A stretch of DNA of 64,000 nt from Sequoia sempervirens (GCA_007258455.2 VDFB02047230.1:152095307-152159306), one strand, 5' to 3'; positions 35,936 to 48,502 are shown, counted from the first letter of the stretch. Program-made: numbers and translations. Notes: a model not told the origin generated them from the letters alone.

Positions 35936-36509
35936 ATTTTAACTGCCCAACGTGAAAGGAAACATTGTCTCCTTAAGATCCCTTACATGACTACCTTCTT
36001 CAATCCTAGTTAGCCAATGTATTCACTCAAACTTGTGTTAGCTTTAACGAAGCTTCAACTCAGCTACTTGGGTTGTATGCTTCACATACATGTCTTGCAC
36101 ACATTTCACATGCTTATCCCACTGTTGCAATCTTCTTATTGCAATCCAACCAAAGATATACTCCTTTCTAGACCACTCTTGGCCCTTTTTCATTTCTTGT
36201 TTTCATATTCACTTATATGAAATGAAGAACAACTGTCTATATCCTCAACCCATTATTTTCTCAATGGAGGATACAAGTTTGCCTCTAAATGGATCTTCAG
36301 TTCTCTACCCAATTTTCTTGTTAGAGACCCAACTTCTCTTATGTTTTTGCTTCCCATATTTGAATCCTGTGTAGATACCATACTAATAAAATCATGGAAG
36401 GAGTTCCATTTAAGGATGCCTAATTCTTGCATCCTAGGTAAGTTCTCCCAAGAAAAGTAATACATTAGGCCCCATTCTTCTTACTCCACCGTACATGAAA
36501 CCTCAATTT

Positions 36510-36795
36510 ACATTGTTGACAACATTACCCATATGCTCAGTAACAAGATCAGCGACCCCTTGTACGCAGCCACTATCCAATGGCCCAAGTTTAGCTGATT
36601 TAAGCTCTAACGAAAGATCAAGTGCTTTCTACTCAAGTTGTTCTAGTGCAGGATCTATGATTCTATTGACTAAAACAACTTCATATCCTATATTACCTAA
36701 AACAAGTGTTCCTTGAAGGTCAACAAGTGAAGGAATTTTCCCTTGTGAGTTGGGGTCTAAAATGCCATAGATATCATAAAATCCATCCATAACCT
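36510..36795 (-). pseudogene. EDR1-type (Raf-like MAPKKK N-terminal) fragment in left LTR
   Basis: Reverse-strand frame: DGFYDIYGILDPNSQGKIPS, then LVDLQGT, YEVVLVNRIIDPALEQLE, a stop, then a helix ending LVTEHMGN. The sequence of motifs (DGFYDxYG, PSLVDLQGT, YExVLVNR, hydrophobic helix to a HMGG-like end) is that of the EDR1 domain found at the N-terminus of plant CTR1/EDR1-like kinases. It has one in-frame stop. The kinase domain is not present. I infer another captured host-gene fragment, on the same strand as the redoxin piece and about 600 bp away. Confidence 0.6.
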
Positions 36796-39639
36796 TTTCA
36801 ACACCATAGAGGATTGTCCTATTTATGGTCTTCCCTTGGATCTTTACTAGCCTTTAGCACTCAAATAAGGAAAGAATTGAAAGCTCATGTACTGTCCTTT
36901 TTAATTAGCAAGGTGACTGTCCTCCCCATGATGATTGTCCACTCTGTCTCATTTATGGATGAAAAAGAAGTTTTATATGGCACCAAAATCTTTAATGGTT
37001 AGCACTAAATTTGACTTGCAAGTAACTTTTATTTTCTTTGGTACCATTAGATGTCATTGCATTTGAATGCCTCTTATAGGTTGTAGTGGTTGTTCCTCCT
37101 TTAATACTATTATAGATTACTCTTTTATGTCCTTGATGTACCTGTAGCTTATGTGAACTGCCTTTTGATGATGGTACTATGTTTTATGATGTAGAAATGT
37201 TTCTCTTAAGCTACTTGAGTTTGTATCATGATTTGTTGTTGTCTTAATTGTACCCCAATCTTCATGGTTTCCACTTTCTACACATAGTCATCATAGAGAT
37301 GAGAATCTTCATTAAACCAAAGCTTATTTCCATCTTTTGCAAGCCTTTTTCTGAGACATGTGTTGTATTAGCCAAATGCAGATGTAGACTATCTAGGCCA
37401 CCTTCATTGCCCAGGTTCATGTTGGTTGGATAAAGGTCCTATACTATCATTATCTTATTACTGCAATGCATTACCCTCATTGTGTTCTTTAGATGTTTGA
37501 AGCTTCCCTTGTCTCTTTTCCATTACAACAGAAAAGACTGACATTTCCCCTTTTTTTAGATAACCTTGATGACCACCTCACCTTGCTACTTGTTAGAGTT
37601 TTCTTTCCATATTGATAGCATTCTTCAGTGACTATCACTTTATCCTCTTAAATGTACCATACCTTTTCATCGACTATCATTTGAACCTTGTTCACTTCCT
37701 CTAGTGCTATCTTGGGAAAACACCTTGATATGATGACCTGGTCATGTACTCTATTCATCATCCATGGCTGCTCCATAAAAGTTCATTGTATTCACAAATA
37801 CCTTTTCTTTTCAACCTTGATGTCCTGTAGCATGACTGAATGTGTTTCATACCTTGTGTTGCTTTATGATTGCTCGAGCCATTGCTTGCTCCATTTCCAT
37901 CAATAAAGTTATTATCAACTGCATAGCACTTGTGGAGATAATTCTTGGGACTTAGCAACTTCAAGAGATGTAGATGAAAATTGTTCATTATGTGACACCG
38001 AATAGGGCATTTGAAACCATTCCTTTCTTTTGCATCTGTAATGCCATCTTTAATATCATTCCTTGTTTTTCTTCAGTAAATTCAAAAGACATTGTTGTTG
38101 TCTTGAATGACATGAGAATACATATTGTTGTCCCACCTGAATCTGCTATCTGATTCCACCACATTTTTTTCCTTTTTTCTCATATGTAAGATATAAATGT
38201 CTCCTCATTTTAAATTTATTGGATAGCCACATGTCACATATGTGGGTGACCTAATAGCTCTCCCTCATATGTGATGTGTTACTTCCCAATAGGGTTACAG
38301 TGAGAGGGGCTTGACAACAACTTGAAATGCTTCCTTATTGTTTAAAAGATGCATGATTGAAATTGATGCATCTTTTGAATCTGATAATGAAAGTTGATCA
38401 ACTTGTGTGATTCCATATTGATTTAATGCATTGATAATAGATAAATCTTTGATCAAGTTGCTCAATTTTCTTTTCTTTCAAAGCATGTTGAGCTCTACCC
38501 TTGTGGGAGCCATATTTAACCCACATGCTATCATTTGATCTGATATTGAAATAATAATCAAACTTGTCCTAAATCTGCACATGAAGCAAATAGTTAGAAA
38601 ATAAATCCATATGTTGGATGTGTTTGATGACTTCACTGTTTTCTGAAACATCCAAGGTTTTCATGCTTTTTTAATGCACTTATGGATCAGTTTATACATG
38701 CATAGGTAGGTGTGTATGTAAGGATTGAATCTTTCATTGCTTAGAGCTTCACTCTAACATCATGTTTTCTTTAGATGCAAGGTAAGGAGCACTACAGAGC
38801 TGGGAGGGACACAAGCGACTCAGGGTAGCAGCAGAGCAGTCAGGCAACCTACAACTAGTCATTATCAGGCAATGGCTAGTTCAATTCTTATATGCACATT
38901 TCCTTTCTTCTACTTATTCATGCATGAACTATTTCATATGTTCATTGAATAAGAGAGTTAGTCCCTTAGCTTGTGAGGGACATGCATATTTCAAGACTAT
39001 CAATAAAAGACTACATTTTTATATCTATGATTCTCTTTCACATTTGCTATAATGCAAGATTGAAATGACAAAATGTAATCTAATTTGTTTTGACAATCAT
39101 TTCTTCATGCATATTGAAATTAATAGTTTTATGGTTTATCTTTAAATGTTTAAACAACATGAAAAGAACAAACATTAGGTTACCTGATTTCAGCTAAAAG
39201 CTAAAAATTAGGTAACATTTTTTGGGGACATCTACTGTATGTTTGCTTGCTAAACATGAGACCAGTTGCCTAAGCTTATCTATTGGGCACGGGGTCACTT
39301 AGAAAACCAAAACCACTTGAAAATAACATTGTAGATTGTTGTAATTCATTAAACCAGGAATAAACACTTTGAAAACCAAAAAAAACCAACAATGTAGAAA
39401 GAAAACTACCATCTAACTGTGTAAAACAACACTTAGGGAAAACTAGAAAAACTTAACTAATGTGCATCAACACTTAGAGGAAACAAAACCTACTCTAATA
39501 TGTACAAAGTAGTTTGGTTAAACAAAACCATTGACATGTTTTTCAAAATAACACCCTTTCTTAATCAACAACTGATGCATTACATGATTATGCATTGTTG
39601 AAAGAACATGAATCACATGCATATATTCAATAGATTGTA

Positions 39640-39784
39640 GCAGTGTTTCATAAAAATTGCAAATGAACTTACTTGCACCCTAAAAAAAATCATGCATATT
39701 GCTGTCCTAAACTGGACAGGTGAGCTGAATTGGATCATCTTCAACTGCAACTCCAAAATCAGCCTCTTCCTCAATTGCATCCTC
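39640..39784 (-). pseudogene. 3' end of the large element's internal ORF, beyond the copia insertion
   Basis: Reverse-strand frame beginning EDAIEEEADFGVAVEDDPIQ, acidic, running to a stop near 39712. It abuts the left target copy (39785-39789) of the copia element. It continues the frame that is interrupted on the other side at 43746, so the copia element landed inside this ORF. Confidence 0.55.
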
Positions 39785-39789
39785 ATAAT

Positions 39790-40118
39790 TGTAGAAGTTG
39801 TGAAAACCAACTTTAGAGTCTAGGAACACCTGCATGCAAATGGATACCTGTCACAGGGAAGAGTATAGAGAAAAAATCAAGAGAGGGTTTGAAGCTCTGC
39901 AATATCAAAGATATATTATCAGAACAATCAAAATGATTATTTACAAAGATCAATCCTTAAAAGGAGATCAAGCAAAACCTAAAAATAACCTCTAATAGGT
40001 AGACATTTAATAATTAATATAATTATTAAATGTCATAATATGCCACTAAAGTGAAATCTTAAGAGTAGAATAAAGGTGACTTAATTAATATAATTAAGTG
40101 AAAACCTCTACTCTAACA
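39790..40118 (-). repeat. Copia left (3') LTR
   Basis: 329 bp, TGTAGAAG...TCTAACA. Same length as its partner at 43412-43740. It contains the palindromic stretch ttaattaatataattaa and a second AT palindrome around 40010-40035. Confidence 0.92.
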
Positions 40119-40130
40119 CCCCCCCTTAAG
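40119..40130 (-). other. Copia polypurine tract
   Basis: Read on the reverse strand, CTTAAGGGGGGG directly abuts the 3' LTR. The seven-G run primes plus-strand synthesis in this class of element. Confidence 0.8.
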
Positions 40131-40521
40131 ATAAGCAAGAGTGCAGCTACAAACATGTGCAAAAAAGAAAATGTAACTACAATGCATGAAAGTAAAATTG
40201 GGTCCCGACAACTAGGCTTGATCAGGTACCCAAATACAACCAAATCTCTATAAAGTGGAGTAAAGGAGAAAACCCAGTGGGAAAAAAATCCTCTCCAAAA
40301 AGAGATGAACAAGAGTGAAAGAAGTAGAGAGATAGAAGGACGACTCAACATGACCCCTCAAGTACTGCTTCTATCACACAAGGACAAAATATGTTTCCCC
40401 CTTAGGAGAGAGAAGAGACTCCAAAGCTCCCCTAGAATGAGAGAACCCCTGTGCCAAGGATCAAAACAATGTGTCTCCTCGGAGGAAGAAACAAATCGAT
40501 TGGTCGAGGAAGGGGAAATCC

Positions 40522-42300
40522 CTAGATGTGAGGTGAAAATGGAAGTCCTAGATGATGCTCACTGAAGAACAGAACTGCAGTAGGAGTGTCTGAATAACAA
40601 GATGGTGAATCAAACAACTCAAGATGATCCTGAAACGGAATCTCCAATGAAGATGGGATAACAGGTGTGCTGAAACTGTCATCTGTGAGGAAAGGAATAT
40701 CCTCTGATATGGCCTCAACAACTACACTTGATGGCTCGATGAGTGGTGCAACAATGTCAGTCATAGCTGAAGAGGAATCCTGTTGAACAGATGTGATCTC
40801 AATAGGAGGTAGAGGTGTAGAAGTCTCAACACTAGTCTCATGAACATATGGAAGAACACATAAGTTCAAGTGACCAAACTTCACCTTAGATACTGCATGC
40901 TCTCTTTTAGAAAGAGAGGAAAACTCAGACAGTGGAGATGGTGGACCAAAGTGTGTGAATGCATACAAACGGGAAGAATGATCAACTATCCCTATTCCAA
41001 CAATGTTGCTAGTCTGAATGTCTCTGATGTGCACTGAATCAGGTGTGAACTCAACTGTCTTCCCTGTCCCACTGTGAGCAATCTGATAGATGGAGAGAAG
41101 GTTAGTGGACAAAAATGGAACACATAGTACATCATTGAATGTACCGTCATCAATGTCGATAGAACCTTTCCCACATACACTCATATAAGTGTTATTACCC
41201 ATCAATATGTGTGGTGAGGATGCAGCCTCAAAAGATGAGAACATGTCCTGAGAAGATGCCATATGGTGTGAAGCACCTGAATCCAGTAGCCATCTAGATG
41301 AATGTGAACTGGTGGTTGCACATAATGCATGACCCTTATGTGGGGCTTGTCCATCTGTCTGGAATGAAGATGAAGATGAAGAAGAAGAATCGCCTGATGT
41401 AGATGAAGAAGAGTGATGAATATTGTTCCTCTCAAGAAGAGTTGTCAAATCTGAAACCTATTTTTCATATGCATCTATCTTCTTCTCATAACACTTGGAC
41501 TCATCATGTCCTGTCTTAGTACAATAAGCACACTTAGGTATGTGTTTCTTTGATGATTCCCCCTTAGGAGAAGGTGAATCAAAGGTGTGTTGTGAATTGG
41601 AATCCTTCCAATGCTCTGTGGTCTTTGGTTTTTTTTTTTGCTTCTGCTTCCCTTGAGATGACTGTGCTACCAATGCTTGGTGTTGTGATCCTGTGAGAGC
41701 ATCCAACTGTGATATCTTGGCTTGCTCTCGAGTCAACCGATCACAAAACACCTCAAAAGTAGGCATGGTAAAGCGGTTTCCCAATGCATCCATGGTGGAA
41801 TAAAATGTCGAAGAGAAGATCTGAAAAGGACCTCGAAGCTTAGAAAGAATCAGGTAAATACACTCCTCATTTGTTTTGTTCTTACCAAAACCTTGTAGAA
41901 GAGATCGTTGTTGTTTGAATTTCATCAGAAAGTCCTCAATAGTGGGAAAAGAATCAGGTACAAGGGAATTCAACTCTGCCTCAATCTAGATGGCACAAAA
42001 CTGATTGATGGTACCAAAAAAATCACTAAACTTGGTCCACATTTCAAGAGGACTGTTACACCCATCAAGATGAAACATCAAGCTATCTGAAACATGTAAG
42101 GAAATCAAACCCATAGCCTCATCCATTTTATTTCTATGCTGCATAACCTCAAATGGCCATGTCAAAACTAGTTTAACTATGTCTAAACAAGACCACAACC
42201 CCTTTGATCTGAGAAGATGTGTCATGTATTCCTTTCAAGTGTGATAGTTATGAGGTGTGAGAAGTTCAACAGTAGGAGTGTTTTCGGCTATGGTTGGAAA
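40522..42300 (-). pseudogene. Copia gag-protease ORF with three nonsense codons
   Basis: One reverse-strand frame holds a UBN2/copia gag (SKGLWSCLDIV near 42200; helical region to about 41600), a CCHC zinc knuckle (CAYCTKTGHDESKC, 41491-41532) and the retroviral-type aspartic protease start LDSGASHHM (41260-41283), then LCVPFLSTNLLS. It is interrupted by a TGA near 42237 where the motif expects Trp, a TAG near 41986 and a TAG at about 41458. After the protease a degenerate GHLN motif is followed by a Ser/Pro/Glu-rich stretch to 40524, with no integrase or RT. The in-frame architecture shows a deletion that removed the enzymes, followed by point decay. Confidence 0.85.
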
Positions 42301-42779
42301 GGTTTAATGATTTTTTTTTGTGAAGATTTTCTAGTTTTCTAAAGTAAATGACAGAAAGCAAGAAAAAAACTCCCCCCACAATGCAAGAAACCAAACCCCA
42401 ATAGAGATTTTTCAGCGAAAAAGCTAGAAAAAGCAAAAAATTCTTAGGACAATGCTCTGTGTACCTGATGAATTTTATGATGAAATAAACTATATATCTG
42501 GAAATATCATAGAACCACCTTTCTGACGCCTATTCATTTGCACAAAACAGAGTAAAAATGAGCAAGTTATGCCCCTTGGAGTGCAAAACAAACATCTGAC
42601 TTTGACTGCAAAAAAATGCAACCAAACTACAAAATTTTGAAAAAATTCCTATAGCACTAGAACAGGCTTAGAGCCAGCTTTCCAATGCCTATTTTTGTTC
42701 AAACAACAGAGAAAATTTGAGCATTTTATACCCGGTTGAGTGAAAGTAGGTTAAAATGCACAATCAGGGCTCAAGGAGC

Positions 42780-43075
42780 CCTCAGGAGCCAAAAAATAAG
42801 CCCCTAGTCGCCTGGGCAGACCAGGGGGCTGGGGGCTTGGGTGCTGGGCGCGGCCATTGGTCACCCACATGACCATGGTGCTGCAGATTAAAGCCCTCAG
42901 GGGTTGTCAACGAGGTGTTGGTCACCCTTGTGACCACATGGCTCCAAGATGAGCCTGCGGGGGCTGGAGCTGGAGCTGGCGGCCCTTTGTGGTGGCGCAG
43001 CTTAGCCTAGTGGCGCCCGGGTGGCTGCCCGGTGGTCGCTAGGTGCTGCTCAGTGTCGCTCTGGTTTTGAACTGG
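42780..43075 (-). other. GC-rich leader of the copia element
   Basis: Between primer site and gag lies about 300 bp far richer in G+C than anything else in the window (runs such as ccagggggctgggggcttgg, and ggtggctgcccggtggtcgc). No open frame with recognisable protein was seen. In retroelements this region is the RNA leader that holds packaging structure. Confidence 0.6.
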
Positions 43076-43399
43076 GAGCACAGGTTTTTAATAAAAAACC
43101 TTTGATTTTTATTTTTTTTTGAAATTTCTGACCTCAAACTGCGTGCCCTAGGGTTGTACGGCTCTGGGGCAATTTTTTTTTCCTTTTCAGTCAACTATGG
43201 CCAAAATGGGCTTGCTTTATATGAAAATGGGGGTTTTTGGGCACTGTGAATCCAATGGAAAGGTTTGTTTGGGCCCAAAATGAACCCAAAAAATGAAGTA
43301 AGCTTGGATCCACAAGAAAACAACCCAAAACCTGTGAAAGCCTGACCAAATCCTCGTAGCTTCAAAATCTTCAAAACAAGAACAGGCTGTAGTAGGTCA

Positions 43400-43411
43400 G
43401 CTCTGATACCA
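43400..43411 (-). other. Copia primer-binding site (initiator Met tRNA)
   Basis: On the reverse strand, directly inside the 5' LTR with no spacer, the sequence is TGGTATCAGAGC. This is the standard site complementary to the 3' end of plant initiator methionine tRNA used by many copia elements. Confidence 0.9.
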
Positions 43412-43740
43412 TGTAGAAGTTGTGAAAACCAACTTTAGAGTCTAGGAACACCTGCATGCAAATGGATACCTGTCACAAGGAAGAGTAGAGAGAAAAAAGC
43501 AAGAGAGGGTTTGAAGCTCTGTAATATCAGAGATATATTATCAGAACAATCAAAATGATTATTTACAAAGATCAATCCTTAAAAGGAAATCAAGCAAAAC
43601 CTAAAAAGAAGCCCTAATAGTTAGACATTTAATAATTAATATAATTATTAAATGTCATAATATGCCACTAAAGTGAAATCTTAAGAGTAGAATAAAGGTG
43701 ACTTAATTAATATAATTAAGTGAAAACCTTTACTCTAACA
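43412..43740 (-). repeat. Copia right (5') LTR
   Basis: 329 bp; this is the upstream LTR for the leftward-pointing element. It is followed at 43741 by the ATAAT target copy. Confidence 0.92.
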
Positions 43741-43745
43741 ATAAT

Positions 43746-45720
43746 TGGGTGCAAGCATGATCTCTGGCACTTTAGTGGCCTCTAAATTGGATAGATATCT
43801 AATGGGACAACCTCTTGAATGAACAAAGCTTGGGATTTCCTTGGTGATCTCTTGTTTGTAAGACAAACAAGGCACCTGATCACCCACTTGCTTCACATAC
43901 TGTTGTTCCAAATGATCACTCATCTCTTCAATGGAGAACAATGAGATGGCTTCCTCCAACACACTTTCAATTAACACATCAACCTCTGGATCTTTTATAC
44001 ACCACAAAGGAAGTTGTTTATAATTCTCATTACTACTCAGAGAAAGGTACTCCAAATCAGGCTTGTCTTCTTCTAGGGAGGAAGACAAGTGTTCAAACAA
44101 TGAAGGAGCTTCCTAAAATAGACCTTCACTTGATATATCAGCTTTCAGCTCTTTTGAACAGTAGAAAGGAAGCTCATCTGACCAGACAAGGCATTGCACA
44201 TCAGGTTCATGAGAAGTTTCTTGTTCAAACCTGTGAACCTGTTGTTGAATTTCAGCATGAGTGCCAAACTCCTCTAACAAATCTGATTTCTTGTCCTCCA
44301 ATTTTGAATAAAAGTGTTCAATTATATTAGTGTACACTTCTTCATATAGCTCAAAATCAGCTTTCTCATGCATAACATGCTCAAAAATATCAAATTCAGT
44401 CGTACACTACTCCTCTTTAGCCTCATGTTGCTGACTTGTGACCAAATTTATGCTCTCCTCATCGTGTTCAATGAAACATGGAAGATCATCAAATGAAGAT
44501 ATAAAATCATGATCTTCATCACCCTTTTTAGCCTCTTTGGGTTGCTGCCTTGATCCTTGAACTTGCAACCTCTTGATGTCTTCTTGTTGTTCTGAAACAA
44601 CATTTAGAGTGAGAAAATTCACACCTTCATTCCAAACTATACATTTTCTCTTCTTGGTCAGCCTTTTCCACCATTTCACCTTGTTGTCCTGTTGGAACAT
44701 TTTTACCATCTTGGAGAACAGTGGGAGGATCATCAGCTCAAACATTACAAGAAACATTTTGAGAATTCTTCTCCTATTCAGCCTTTTGCAGTTGTAGTCT
44801 GTATTCCTCCATGGCTAAATGTAGCAAGTTCACACTTCTATTCTCCACCATGTTGATTTTTTTGTGCAAGCCAAGGGTCTGCTCTTCATCAACAACATTG
44901 TTTTCCTCTGTTATCACATTTTATTTATCATTCCAAAGCTCTTATTCAAACATAATGGAAGCCAAAAGATTTGTTTCTTCCTCTACAAGCATCTTCTTTA
45001 GGTTGTTCTGGAACATAAGTGGTTGGTTCTTCACAAGGATCCCTTTGTTCAATAAAGGGCTCTTGAACAGAAGGAGAGCCCCTAAAACTTGGGAAAGTAA
45101 ATTCTCTAGGCTTCTCTACAGGTTGATCTTACTTAAGGAAAAACTCCTGAATTGAAACAAGATTTCTAAAGCTTGGGGACTCAAACCTAGCAGGTTGAAG
45201 AGGTTCACCTTGCTTGAAGCTTAGACAATTGGACTTGGGAACTCCTTTATTGATAGGATTATTCAATATTATAGCAAGAGTTGAGCAGAGACTAGGAATG
45301 AAATTTTCATACCTTAGTTGGCATTGATAATCAAAATAAGCTTGACTACTTTGCACCTGAGTAGACAAAGAATTTATTTTCTCCTCTTTAGTAGCTATCT
45401 CTCCTTCCAGAATTTCCTCAAATTTCCTTCTTTTTGTCACCCACTCTTGATCATAAATAAAGGATTGATCAACCAACTCTTCCTACCGTGAGATAATCCT
45501 TTTCTGCTTCTTTATGTCAACCAACATCCAATACATATGTGAGAACACCTTTCTAGCATCTCTAATCTTCATATGTTCAATTTTTTGGCTTAAAGCCCAC
45601 AACACACGATCAAGCTTTTGGATCAGATCCAATACATTTTGGTAAGGGTGCTCTTGAGGATGATTATGCAAATAATCATGTTGGTTGGCATCAAAGACCT
45701 CTTCATGGGGTTGATTTTAA
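43746..45720 (-). pseudogene. Internal ORF of the large element, unknown family, broken
   Basis: Reverse-strand frames 45671-45483 and 45476-45129 share one frame and are split by a single stop. 44757-44407, 44373-44113 and 44100-43746 share another and are split by two TAG stops. One frameshift lies between about 45128 and 44757. Together they look like one acidic, Glu/Lys/Gln-rich protein of at least 600 residues. The start is helical (LDLIQKLDRVLWALSQKIEH) and the later parts are rich in Glu and Asp. I see no zinc knuckle, protease, RT or integrase motif. Position directly downstream of the primer site suggests a gag-like or element-specific protein. I do not recognise the family. Confidence 0.5.
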
Positions 45721-46140
45721 TCATAGATTGGTTGATATTGAGATTGAGCAGGGATGGGAGGGTGGAAAACATGATGGGATAGCTAGTAGTCTTCATGTTA
45801 TAGGGACACTTGGGATAAGACCAACAAGCTACTTTGTGTGAGATGACTGGTAAGAGGGCACACACGCATGATTTTCATGAAATGGTGGGTAATATGACAT
45901 ATTTCCATAAAATGCAGAAATATTTGTTCACTCAAGAGATGGGAAATTCATTGGAATTTCTGGTAAAGAAAGAAACTAGGTTTGATCTTTCATAACAACA
46001 CTTTTTCTGCTTGAAACCAGTTGATATCCTTCTAGAGTCGCTAGGTGTGTTGAAAAATTGCCTCCAAAAGGCTGAAACTTCTGCTATACACACCAACAAC
46101 AACAATAAAATGCATAAAAATGAACTAAGAAGCAGTTCAC

Positions 46141-46161
46141 GGTCCCACCGGGCATGCCAAA
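46141..46161 (-). other. Primer-binding site of the large element
   Basis: Read on the reverse strand, the bases directly inside the right LTR are a short spacer followed by TTGGCATGCCCGGTGGGACC. It starts TGG, as sites matching a tRNA CCA end do, and it resembles primer sites seen in plant Ty3/gypsy elements of the Tat/Ogre group. The tRNA itself is not identified here. Confidence 0.65.
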
Positions 46162-48502
46162 ACTATTAGCTCACCAAACCTGCACCCTGTTTGCTAATCC
46201 TTGAGTGGATTCAGTAGATTTGGACTAACATGGGGCTGCTTTCAGGTTGTGGGTGACCTGTTTGAAAGTAGACCTCTAGTGATAAGGGTTGGCTTCCCCT
46301 TTTTTATGCCACCTAACTACTTTAAACTCTGATATAAGGCTAAGGAATTGCATAAAATAAACATAATACAGAAAGAAACTAAGGTGATACACCAAAAACC
46401 TAGACCTGCTAATAGCCTTGCACATTCAAATCAATATTTCAAAGCTAACTCACACAACTCCTTTTCCAATGTAGTTCACATCAATAATTTATAAAGAGGT
46501 TTGTAGCACTATTTTCAAAAGGAAAAAATAGACTTCACAATCAGTAAAACCATTAAACAACACAGTTTATAACTTGTAAACATACATTTTCTATCAAATG
46601 GATGCATGAAACATGGGACAATTTTTTAAGGAAAATAACTTTTCACAAAACAAACTGATCAATCATTAATGGAACACCATAAAACATGAAGAGAGAAGAT
46701 AAAATACTCCAATCTATTAATTCAAAGTGCTTATTGTATAATAGGCCTGTCTGAGTTACAATGCAGCTCCATGAAAAACAACTCCGAGACAAGCAAGCTA
46801 TCCTTTTGTTGGAAAAAGAAAGAACTCCCACAAAACTCAAGTATGAAGATACTTAAGCAAAATTGAAACCAAAATCCCACACAAGTATTTCTAGAAGATT
46901 TTGCTAAGATAAAACAGAAAAAGCCCCAAAAGAACCTTCTAGAACTCTCTAAAATGCCTTCCGCATGAAGGAAAAGTATTCCAAGTCAATATTCACCCCA
47001 AAAATGTGACAAAAAATGACTCTAGTTTGCCTCTCCTTCACAAAATCATTCCAAACAGTATCTCACACTTCCCACACTTCTGCAAATCATCATTGGTCCT
47101 ATTACAACATTTGACCACATTTCCCATCATGCAATATGTATGCTTTTGAAAACACATGGCCTTTTAAAGCATTAAAGATAGTGATTTTGTTAAGTGATTC
47201 ATAAAACATCACTTAACAAATCACTTTACAATTAAGCCCAAAATAAAGGGCCTTGCCATTAAAAGGCATTACATTTGTATTTTCAACAACTAAAAGCGAT
47301 TTAAAATCACTTACATGATATTTCAAATATTGAAAACCAATGCAAACATATAATGATATGCTAAAAGTTTACAAAAGTCTCCAAGGCATTGACCACCAAC
47401 TCACCATATTCTGCATTTTTCCCACACATGGCATTAGCATTGTTTTACAAAATAAAAATAGCACATATCCAATATGTCCGACCTCCAAGTCTCTTGGAAA
47501 TCATATTCCACTTTGCATGGCATTGGAAAAATACAAAGCATCACATAAGGCTCACATGGCAAATACATTGTTGTACACTCCCTTTTTGTATGTTGAAAAA
47601 CACCTAGCAATGATTAGAAGCAAGGGGAACAAAAGTGCTAACATATGATATAATGTGGAGACTTAGCAAAGTTTCAAATAAAATGGAAAGTTTGAAAGGC
47701 ATCGAATGCCTAAGGGAAAATTAAGGTTTCGACCTCCCCACATATTTCACATGAGTTGATTTTTAAAAAACAAGGAATAAAAATCCCATCAAAATATCAA
47801 AAAGGAAGAAGTCAAGCCCTAATAATAACATACCAAAATGGTGAAAAACATCATCATTTGGTCTTTGAAGAATCTGGAAAACTTGATCTGCCGCCATGAG
47901 GGTTTGGGAAGAACACAAAAAATGGTGATTTCAATGGTTCTCAGCCGATTTTCTGACATTTTTGCATAAAAGCCACCATGGGGACTCAGGTAATTGTTTC
48001 TACATGGCATAAACCTACAATTTTTGTAACTTGGAGGCCATTTTTGGGATCACAAGCCGCACCCTGTAGCATATTTTGGGCCTTTCTTGACCATATTGCT
48101 CATTCGTCCTCCTTTTGTTGTTACTTCTGTTTCTAATAGCTACTAATGAGAAGCTAATGTAGCTTTGAGGAAGCTTTTAATGGAAAAATCTTTGTGCATT
48201 CTAGCATTCGAGCTTGGGTAAGCTCCCAATCAACCTTCATTCATCATTTTTTTTTCTTTTGTGTGAGCAAGAAAAGCGCGAATGGAAGATTATAATGTCC
48301 TTCATTGTTCTTTCCACCTTTGTAATAATGTTTAGAAATGCTTCATTACTGTAAATCTGGTGCATTTTCCTTTGTTTTATGGCCATATTAGCTCACTGGT
48401 CATGGCTATGAATATTAAAAAGGAGTCATATGCATTTCTTTTACAAACCCTTCTATATTCTCTTGATTTGCTTCTTGTTCAAAAATATTGATAAATGTAG
48501 AT

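Larger units (their letters stand above)
32845..39217 (-). repeat. Left (3') LTR of the large element
   Basis: It begins TGTTAGCTCACC and ends GGTAACA. It is colinear with the right LTR along its whole length with few indels. It includes a nucleoredoxin-like fragment (35795-35935), an EDR1-type fragment (36510-36795) and five short palindromes (35156-35644). The rest has no open frame of note. Confidence 0.9.
39785..43745 (-). mobile_element. Nested Ty1/copia element, non-autonomous, 3,951 bp
   Basis: The element spans 39790-43740 with 329-bp LTRs and a perfect 5-bp target duplication ATAAT at 39785-39789 and 43741-43745. LTR ends are TGTAGAAG...CTCTAACA on the + strand. It points leftward: primer site beside the right LTR, polypurine tract beside the left. 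Coding is gag and protease only. A complete copia element is usually near 5 kb; integrase, RT and RNase H are missing, while a tail that resembles a post-integrase region follows the protease. It would need enzymes from a relative to move. About 11 mismatches in 329 LTR positions by hand count put it at roughly 3% divergence, younger than its host. Confidence 0.9.

Noticed and set aside
39218..39260. The large element reading left to right, with a primer site after the left LTR
   Set aside because: The bases after the left LTR (ttttttggggacatc) do not resemble a tRNA-complementary site, while the reverse-strand site beside the right LTR does, and the internal frames are on the reverse strand.
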